A stretch of 64,000 nucleotides of DNA from Gavia stellata (lineage: Eukaryota; Chordata; Aves; Gaviiformes; Gaviidae): positions 129,990,668 to 130,054,667 of the forward strand of contig NC_082594.1 in the NCBI RefSeq assembly GCF_030936135.1. The letters run 5' to 3'. A program made the position numbers and the translations under genes. The notes below the pieces were generated by a model. That model did not search any database. It had not been told where the DNA came from and was given only the letters and a program-made list of their open reading frames with translations. This document shows positions 55,001-64,000 of the stretch, one piece after another (positions within the stretch are counted from its first letter, which is position 1; each line of letters opens with the position of its first letter).

Positions 55001-55854
55001 GCAAGATAGAAAGTAAAAGACACAAAATACATCAAGTTACCTGGAGGAGCAGCAACACAGCTTTAAAAAATAACACATTTAACTTCTAGACCAAGGGGGT
55101 AAGGCACAGATTACAGAACAAGAGAGACATGACTGCAATGGATGGACAGCTCAGACAATAACCAGGAGCAGACACAAGAGCTAGGGCTACAGCCCCCGGA
55201 ATAGACGGCTTCCTTGAGGTCATTCCCAGAAAATCACCTAGGAGAACTGGAGCAAACATGAGCAAGAGAAAGTCTAACACAAATGGTAAGAATAATTCGC
55301 TCGTGTCAAGGACTGCCATCTTCAAAATCATCTTCATGGAGCGTAGGGAGCAGAAATGTCTTTGCTTGAGACATTTAAGAAGGTGAACATAACCCTGGGG
55401 AAAGGTGCGATACCAAACAGGCAGAAGAAATTGCCATCAGGCACCAGATAATGCCCTTGTCACAAAAAAACTTCACAAAACTACATGACCCATTATCTTG
55501 CCTCCACTGGTCAAGATTAAACACTTCAAAGGAAGAAACACTGTCATAGATAATTATACAGTAACCTTCTCACAGAGAAAATTTCTTCCTGGTTCCTGAC
55601 AGCCAGCAGTTGACTTATGCCCTGCAGCATGAATTATACGCTTTACAGTTTTCTCCTAGCCAAAGTCATCACAAGTATTCTTGTTGTTCACGTAACTGTC
55701 GAATCCTTTTTTTTTTTTTGAGTCCCACTGTGTTCCCAAACTGGTGACACCTAGCAGGGAAGATTTCCACAGGTTAATCACATTTTCAGTAAAACCACCA
55801 TTTACTTTTATCAGTTTAATGTCTTTTTTTTTTCTTAGACTTTTAAAAGAGAAG

Positions 55855-55940
55855 ACTGTTCCAGGGGTTCAGACATCGGAGACCCTGGTTTAATTCCCTG
55901 CTTTATCATTAATTTCCTTTGTGACTCTCATTTCATCTAA
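55855..55940 (+). mobile_element. Possible MIR fragment
   Basis: GAGACCCTGGTTTAATTCCC, then TGCTTTATCATTAATTTCCT and TTGTGACTCTC, resemble the MIR B-box and core start (TGGGTTCGAATCCCGGCTCT). The match is diverged and partial. Confidence 0.4.
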
Positions 55941-58900
55941 CATTTTCTACCTGCAAGTTAAGCATCTGGTTCAGGCTAGCCAACTGGCTTCCTCAACGGT
56001 TTTGTCTCGGAGACAGAAGTTTGAGGAATGTAAAATAATCAGTGGGATATGTCAATCACATTGGCTGTGACTCTTCTTTCTAATAGACAAAGGATTTTTT
56101 ACCTTCTCATCTGAGTATTATTCTTAACCTCTGCTCATTTGTGGTATCTTTGCACCTCCATCATATGCTTTTGGAAGTAGGTGATCAAAAAGGAGCAAGC
56201 ATTATTGATACATTTAATAACAAATGCTGAGCACATTTCTTCTCCTATTGCTTCTTTATCCTAATTTTATTTTTTTTTATTTTGCTTTTAAACTGCAATT
56301 TCACAGTGAGTCGTCGTCTTTACTGAACAGCCCACAGTGACAGCCAGATTATTTTCTGAATGACCTTGCCCTGGTCTTCAGAATATTTTGTCTGCTGGCC
56401 TACTGCACAGTCATCAAGCCCAAGAAGGTCTTTTCAAAGCACTGTGGGATTCCCTCCAGATTCGCATAGCGACAAACACCTTTCCTGCTCTCTGCAAATG
56501 TTCCTATCTCACTGCTTACCCTGTAAAATAAAAATGTAGTATTCAGACACACCAGTCTCAGCTCAGAAATGCACGCTGTGTCCCAGGCCTGCCCACCTCA
56601 TGAGGACAGTCTGTTATCCTCCCTCTGCCCTTTCGTCCTCCTTTCACATACGGTTTCTGAGCTACGAAAGACGCTCTGCCCGTTCTGCTGCATCCACCTC
56701 TCCTTGGGTGCCTTCTGGTGGAGGGCTGGGGTAAACATCTAGGCGCTTCTGGGCTGGGATGGAGCAACAGGAGTGCTTCACCACACAAAGCAACCTCACA
56801 CAACTTGGGGCAGGAAAGGAAGAATAACCCATTTTGCAAAAAGCACCAAGAAAAAACGAATTCTCCCAGGCTGGAGTCTGGTTAGGGCACTCCCACAACT
56901 AAAACGCACTGTAGGCACTTAAGTGCCGATCTGTTTAAAGAATTTCAAACAACGTGCCCACCCCTTCACCGAACCAAAGATCAGGAAAAAAAGCTAGGCA
57001 TGGCTTTGATCCGCCACCCACCGAGGTCTGTAATCCAGGTGCCTGGCAATAGATGGCAGTACTCTGCCTCTCCTCACCCATGGCCAGGCAGGACTGCCAG
57101 CAGCCAGCTCCCGGCCGTGCCCAGCGATGCCAAACCTGGCTCTTGCCTCCTGGGCTGAGATGGCACCGCCGCAACCGCAGCCGGTCTCGGCAGGCATCCG
57201 CAGGGACCAAGCTTGGGTTGCAAGACTCCTCTCACCTTGCCAGCTCGCTGGAAACCAGGCCAGCAATGCAGCTGTCCTGGCCGAAGCTCCCTCCCCTGTT
57301 GCGCAGGAGCCCAGGAGCCGTCCCGCAGCTCTCCCACTGGGACCCAGGGCAGGGATGCTGGTGGGGTGACACCACCAGAACAGCCTCTGAAGACAACCTG
57401 CCTCCTGCTGGGCTAGAGAGCCATGTTATTCTGATTTTTCTTATTAATCAAAGCAAGATGGTTTGGTGGTTTCTTCTTTGTTGTTGTTTTAAGCTGTCCT
57501 AGGCTGGCAGTGGGTCGGAGCTGGCTGCCACGTCCCGGCACGGCTGCCTTCACCCCAGGGGTCTGACAGAGAAAGAAAGGAATCAAGCTACTCTGCCTGC
57601 CTGCCTTCTCACTCTGGCACAGGGTTTCTCAGACTCAGCTTCCTCATCCTCCCCGCTGGCAGCAGCGGCCATGGCAGGAGCTACCAGGCTGGGTGCTGGC
57701 TCCACCTTTAGTGAAAGCAGCTCTCAGCTTCCACCCCAGTTCCCAGAGCAGTTACTCAGCCCCCTGTGCCCTGCAACGCTCACCCCACAAACTGTACTTT
57801 CTCCATCGACAACCTACAAACCATAGCCTCTTCTACTTGCATGCCCCCCTCCCAAAATCCCCAAGACCCTCACCTCCTTCCTTCACCAGACGTCACCTCT
57901 CCTACTCTACATCTACCCATCTACCTGCAGCCAGACCCGCTGCGGCTGCTTTGCAGGTCAAGGTGCGCTCCTCCGCCAAGGCTTTCGCAGCTGCTGCTGC
58001 AGATCCTGCCTTCACCTCCTGCAAGAGCCAGAAAACACTCTCCTCCTCCAGCCTGCACACAGATGAAGTTAGCAGTTGCCACCGCTACCGCTTGGTACGG
58101 CCACGCAGCTCTGAGGTGGTTCACAGCATACCGCAGGGTGGAAGCTCTCTCTAGCAGCTCCCGCACCCCTTCCTGGCAAATGCCTGAGTCTCCTGTGCGT
58201 ATTGGGAGTGTAACAGAGATGGCGGTGGATGAATGGACAAGTACGGTGGGGGTCTGCGAATGAGGGTTTATAATCTTCACTCCTGATTCTCTGGCGACCT
58301 CCCAGATGCCACCAGCCAAACAAGTTTATTGCAACAGATATCCTGCTCTTACCTTGGACCTTGTCACGTTTGTTCTTTATAAAGCTCCTTCTGCTGGAGT
58401 CATGTGAGTAAGTGGGGATGGCAGCAGCCACTTCCATTTTAAATAGCTCATCCTCGCACCTAACGTGTAAAAACTTGAAAATGTGAACTACAAAGGTTTA
58501 AATGCCAGGTCATCAAAAGAAAGACTCCAGAGTGTGGAGTGTGTTTAAATGCCATCACCTTTAAAATAAATTTCAGGATTTGGGGGCTGGAATCGTGTTT
58601 TTTTACACTGATTCCTCCCTGCGAGCTGCCATGGCCTCTTCTGTCACTGTGGGCTTGGGAAGTGTCACTCGTCCCTGTGCACAGTGTGCTCAGGCAGGCA
58701 GAAAGGAAAGGGCAGAGAGTCATTATTAATTGCTGCATGATGGCATTTACACCACAAGCCGTGACAAGGCAGTTCCCCTCTTCTGCCTCGGTGAGATGCC
58801 CAAGCTCTCTCTGTTTGGGCAATGCTTTTAATTGCTCCTCTGCTGCCCAGAGAGCAAGTGAGAAGGTGTAAAAGCGGTGGGCACGAAGCCAGGGCAGGAG

Positions 58901-59150
58901 CGCCTGGACTCCGAGCATCCGCCGTGGCACAGGGGCACTCCTGACTCTTCACTCCACAGCCTCCACAGGGGCACAACCTCCTCAGACATCTTCTCGGGCA
59001 AAGACCGTGGAGAAAGCTGTTTGCCACGGCTCCCGGGCCAGAAACTCAGGGCAGCTGGGCAGCGTCACGTACGCATAGCCCAGACTGCCCGCCAAATGGG
59101 GATGGGAACGCATGCTGCTTTCGGGGGACTGGAAAGTGTAACCCCATGGA

Positions 59151-59458
59151 TCACAGAATCACTAAGGATGGAAAAGACCTGTAAGATCATCAAGTCCAAC
59201 CATCAACTAACACCACCATGCCCACTAAACCATGTCCCGCAATGCCTTATCCACACGTTCCTTGAACACCTCCAGTGATGGTGACTCCACCACCTCCCTG
59301 GGCAGCTTATTGCAGTGTCTCACCACTCTCTCAGTAAAGAAATTTTTTCCTAATACCCAGCCTAAACCTCCCCTGGTGCAACTTAAGGCCATTTCCTCTC
59401 CTTCTATCACTTGTCACTTGGGAGAAGAGACCAACACCCACCTCTCTGCAACCTCCTT
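59151..59458 (-). mobile_element. CR1 LINE, 3' part with ORF2 C-terminus
   Basis: Same subfamily and orientation as 27561-27920, with few differences. It starts TCACAGAATCACTAAGGATG on plus, and the minus frame encodes [20 protein letters not shown]. It is 5' truncated near 59458. Confidence 0.95.
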
Positions 59459-62400
59459 GCATGCGAATGGGCAAGCACCAAGCAGAAGACCTGAACTGAC
59501 AGTGCAGCGAGCCACACGCACTGCTTCTGCCTCAGCTGTTGTTTCCTGGGGAGCAAGGAGGAAAAGAGACATTTCCAAGGCACCCGCGGGTGAGAAAGCT
59601 GGTGGCGGTGAGGAATCACCATGGAAACCGGCAATTCGGGGCCTCAACGTGGAGAGCTAAAATTAGGCAGTGGGAAGGGACGCTTCTCTTCACTAGCAGC
59701 AACCGATGCTGATGAGTCGGACCCCCAAAACAGCGTAAGTGCAGATGTCGGGAGCATTTCCGTGCCCCTGCCTGCGCCTGGACGACCAGGACCGAGCATG
59801 GCTCGACGCACCGACACACGGTGCCACGTGTGGGTCTGCACGGGGTCCCAAGGTCCTGCGAGCTGCCATGCCTGCTCCGCGCTGCTGGGACTGCATGAAA
59901 ACAGTGCGGTGTCTGCAGCAAGATATATGAGTGACCACACGCACGAAGGAGAAGAGGCATTGAAGCTTCTTGGCTTTGCAAGGGACCTGCTCGCTGCAGG
60001 TCCCCCTTGGCCGCTCCCTCCCCTGGCCCACGCTGAGCCACAACTGCCTGGTGTCACTTGGTGTAAACGGGGACTTTCCCAACCAGCCTGTGAAAGCTGA
60101 AGCCAGTAACAGTTCAGTGACAGAACACCTCTGTAAGGAAGAATGAGCTTCCACCTGCAGAGAACTGTGCAAGCAGCTGCATGTCCACAGTGCCCCAGGG
60201 GAGCAGCAGGGATTTCTGCCATTACGCACGCTTTGGGAAACCAGCCGGGAGACCACCCTCCTACGAGGTGGGGAGTTAACATGCTTGAAAACAACCCCTC
60301 AGATTGCTTTTTGATTTCTGCACATCCTTCCATACAAAATCTCCTCTTGGAGATCTCAAGTGTCTTTTTCTCAGCAGCCCATGCTGCACTGGAGAAGTAC
60401 TACCTGCCGTCCTGCTCCAACTGACAGGAGTAAAAAGCTTTTCTGCTATCAGCAGCGACTGCAGGTCTTTTTCCTCTTTTGGCATCAGCTGTGGAAATCT
60501 GTAACATGACTTGACCCGTCATATAATGCTCTGTGCTGTTTGCTGTAAAATCAAAGCTTTGCATTTTTGCCCTGCCTGAAAGGAAATCAAAGTGCTCTAG
60601 AGCTGTAGCGCTGAAAGCTCCTCTGGGAGGCAATCCCATGTATTATACAAACCAGAGTACCACACAGATAAGGCAAAACTAAAGGGCACCAAAATGATGT
60701 CTGGGGTTGCAAGACTCGCACAGATTCTCATGCCTCAGGGAACACAGCAGCAAAACCCAGGAGGAAGTTTTCCGATATAACCAGATATACAATTCACAAT
60801 AGACTCCCTCCACACAGACAGGGAGAAACAAGCTTTGCAGCTACGTATTTCAGCCAGTCCTCCTTACGTCTTCCCATCCACATCCCTTTTGCCTGTTCCC
60901 TGCCACGACTGACACAGGAGTAGGGATATAAGGGGTCTCCGAATGCACTGAAGTGCCACCTGTGAACAGCACTGCCTGCACTATTTCTAAACCAACTCAA
61001 CATCCAGCCATGAAATCTAGTGCTTCGTTCAGCTGTTGTCTTGGCACGGTTTTCTCCTCAACGCAGAAAGATTTGGAGACACAAGGTGCTAGGTCAGTGA
61101 TGCAGAAAGCTAAGACAAGAAGCCGTATCTCCTGACTCCCAAACCTCCTCTCTTCCCTGTCGATGGGCTGGGAGGGAGAAGTGCTGCTCCGAAGAGAGGG
61201 CTGGGCAGCAGAGCCTGGGGATCAGGAAAACTTAGCAACTCCTGTACAGCGATGGCACAGAGAAAGCATTTGGTTTGTGCATTTCACCCCACTACCCAAG
61301 CGTGCCTCCGAGCAAAACAGCTTTTCAGCAGCGTGCCAGAGGTCCAGGGACAGCAGATCCCACGTTCACTGGAGGGCACGCACCGCACGGGCAGGCAGCC
61401 TGTCACCTCCGGCCATTTGTCTCGTCGTTCTGGTTTGTGACTAACAAGCAAAGCGCCCGTTCCTCCCCGCAAACCTGACCCAATTCCTGCGGCAGCTCCC
61501 TGGATCCTCTAACGCTCTGAGGTGACGGGGCGGAAATTTGGCAGCAGCGTAAACTGAGCAGATTAGCGTGAAACAAGCAGGCATCCCTGCTGTTGGGTTT
61601 GCCATAAATAGATAGGTAAGGCGAACATTGCAATTTCTCTTCCTTAGGGCTATTGCCTCAGGACATCTGCAGACTCTGGAAGAAACTCCACACAAATTAC
61701 TTTTAAGTCCGCCTTGGAAGGCTTGATTTTCAGTTGTCAAAGATAAGATGGAGATAAGCCCAGCGTGTGGGGACTGAACCACATCTGATTCCTAGTTCAG
61801 CTCTCTGATAAAACTGACCTCCCAGGACATCATCGCTATCAGGATGGCACAGTGGGCTGTGGAGTGATCCATATTCTCCTCTCTGGAAGGAAACCTGCCA
61901 TCAGAGGTTGCTGAACCCACTGGTGCAAGGTCACACCAGGACCCAGCTGCACCCTTCCTCAGGTCTGGTGTTATCCAGTCCCAAAGTGGCACCCTCCGGA
62001 GCCACCCCCCCAGGAGCTCCTGCTCCCCTTGCCTCCGAGAGGCACATGGTACACGTCCTGCGGCTCAGACCAGCAAAGGTGTCAATGGGCTGCTCAGAAG
62101 GCCCGAAAACAGGCTGTCCTCAAGCTAGTTAGTTAAAAAGGAAAAGATGTTTGTGAGGCGAAGCCTGGACCAGTGCTGGATTCCCCAGGCACTGTGACCA
62201 GACACATTTGACAATGTCCCCAATGCTAACAATATCCTGTTTGAAGGGTGTCAGCATGAGGTCTGTGCTAGAGGCAAAGGGGTCCAGTGCCATTAAAACT
62301 TCAGGATTCCTCCTCCCCCAAATCCTAAAGCCGTCCTGCGTGTAGCAGAGCTAATGAAGCCCAGTTTCCAACAGCTCTCTCTGCACGGCCTGTCTGTCAG

Positions 62401-64000
62401 CTAGTTACAGGGCAGCGTATGGACTCCTTCCTCGGAGGGGGGTCTTCGCGGGCCCCTCTCATTAAGCCAGTCACCTAGAGTCACAAAACCAGCGGGATCC
62501 CATTATCTCAGAGGCCTCCACTGCTTTATCAGCTGTGGCAGAAACAGGCCGATAGATTCAAGACTGACTGGAGGGGAGAGACAGGCAGGCAGGCACAGCC
62601 AGCCTGCTAACGTAGCTTTGCTTCCGTAGGGAACCAGGCTGTAATTCCTTTGCAGAGCCCTGTGAAACACCGCTCTGACTCAGCCTCTTGTCTCAGCAGA
62701 CTCAGCACCGCTGCTGCTGTCCTCACCCCAGCCCCCCCCATGACTCCAGCCCCCCGTCAGTCTCTGCCACGCTGACCCTTGTGCTCCCTCCCCAGCGTTT
62801 TCCTTCTGTTGGAGGACAGACCCCATCTCTCTCCTGCTTTCATCTGTCCCTTTAAGCTTCCACCGTTGAGGTATTTCAGCCAGCTGCAATCCAGGGCTGT
62901 GAACAACCATCCGGACAGAGCGCTGGGAGCTGCTGCACTCCCTGCGGGACACCTGCCACGGAGGAGCACGTGCCCCAATCCAGTCCCCTATCACCACCCC
63001 CCTTCCCAAATCTCCCCCTGTATCTCTTCCTATTCTCAGCTGACATCCAGGACTGGCTCACTAAAAACCTCACACAACAAAATGCAACCCCTTAAAGGCT
63101 TCTGAATGCTTAATAGATGAATATTTAATGAGAGCTGACTCGCTAATGGGAAGCAAGCCAGAGCATACATCTCTGCCTGTGCTGGGAATTGGGGTGTGTT
63201 CCCAGAAAACTTGGGATTCAGAGACAAGCAGGCAAGAGAGGAAGGGACCTGCAACTCCTGGAGCTCAGGTTCCCTCTCTGCAAAACCCATACTCACCCAT
63301 TTGCGTGCGACCCTTCCTGCCTTGCTGGCTACTCAGTCTGTGATCCATGAACCGGCCGCGTCCACGGTATCAGAGCATTGAGCGGGAGAGTGGAGAGGCT
63401 CTAACTGACCTCTGTGATGAGAGGGGCCCGTCGGGTCGGTGACCTCTGCATGAGGCCATGGAAGAACAACGTTGCCCATGGCAGCCTGCTTCTGGGTATT
63501 TGTTCGCAGCTCTGTCAGGGAGATGAAGGCGTCTGATGCTACTACTGCTACAAAAAAAAAGACTGCCTTGGCAGTATTGCCTTGCAGAGATTGGTGGGGC
63601 GGATACAGAGAGCTCTACTGACCCCAGTGGGTATACGGCCTGGCCCCCTGACAGGGACTGCCGCCCCAACACACCAGCCATAGCTCTCGTGTCCCACAGC
63701 AAGCAGGCAGGAGCCGGTGCCTGCAAGGAAAGGGAAGCAGGAATTGGGAGGAAGGAGGCTTTTCTCCCCACAACCTGATCAAGAGGAGAAAGGCATCTGC
63801 CAAACAGCTGATTTCTCTTACACCGCGATGCTGCTAACAGTTACGGAGCCAGGCACACCTCTCGCGGGGACTCCACTGGGCGAGGAGTCTGTTTTCCCTT
63901 TTAAGCTGGAAGGAATGTCTGTGCTCTGGCCCCCACAACCTCATATTTTCCACCACAAGGCAATGACCGGTGAGGCCCCATAAGGGGAACAATGACATGA

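Larger units (their letters stand above)
54999..64000. other. FSTL1 5' intron or upstream flank
   Basis: No exon encoding a signal peptide with a good donor was found on the minus strand, and there is no CpG island here. In human the FSTL1 promoter is far upstream of this exon, so most of this region is probably intron. It holds a T13 run near 55709, a possible MIR (55855-55940) and a CR1 copy (59151-59458). Remaining open frames are short and unrecognised. Confidence 0.6.

Noticed and set aside
57593-57672. Minus-strand ATG in a strong Kozak context followed by MAAAASGEDEEAESE, considered as an FSTL1 first coding exon
   Set aside because: It is acidic, with no hydrophobic signal-peptide core, and it stops after 29 codons.
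58460-58930. Minus-strand frame with a hydrophobic start (MLGVQALLPWLRAHRFYTFS), considered as the FSTL1 signal-peptide exon
   Set aside because: The sequence does not end in a donor with the phase needed by the exon at 54998, and it is not like known FSTL1 leaders.
1-64000. CRISPR arrays, rRNA operons, intact tRNA genes, bacterial operons
   Set aside because: None seen. The sequence is vertebrate nuclear DNA, and the only RNA-gene-like matches are SINE fragments.

Overview
The window is nuclear DNA from a vertebrate, almost certainly a bird and probably a neoavian one. The reasons are intron-split genes, several CR1 LINE 3' ends of avian type, a solo LTR of a kind I recognise from avian endogenous retroviruses, and GC-rich CpG-island promoters. 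No bacterial, plasmid or CRISPR features were seen.

Two protein-coding genes are clear, both on the minus strand and in the order seen next to each other on human 3q13.33. LRRC58 occupies about 36.6 kb down to 22.3 kb. It is complete, with four coding exons, 377 codons and every splice phase consistent. Its promoter is a CpG island at 35.8-37.1 kb, and its 3' UTR probably runs left for several kb. FSTL1 (follistatin-like 1) occupies about 55.0 kb down to 40.0 kb. Nine coding exons give 294 residues, from just after the signal peptide to the stop codon, followed by a 3' UTR of about 3.2 kb ending at a good polyadenylation signal. The signal-peptide exon and promoter were not found and probably lie beyond the right edge.

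From 1 to about 17 kb no coding exon is recognisable. A strong CpG island at about 4.1-5.26 kb looks like an orphan promoter with splice donors pointing both ways. Human synteny makes the 5' end of GPR156 (minus strand) a candidate, but no GPR156 coding sequence is visible. From 55 to 64 kb there is only FSTL1 intron or upstream sequence with a CR1 copy and a possible SINE.

The repeat layer includes CR1 fragments at 15.7, 17.2, 20.3, 27.7, 52.5 and 59.3 kb. It also has a 616-bp solo LTR with a target duplication in LRRC58 intron 2, a 5S-rRNA-like SINE fragment in the same intron, and several MIR-like fossils around FSTL1.

The most unusual item is a 113-codon open frame on the minus strand at 27.92-28.26 kb in LRRC58 intron 1. 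Its residue pattern resembles a family of uncharacterised proteins common in invertebrate genomes. It is cut off exactly where a CR1 copy begins.
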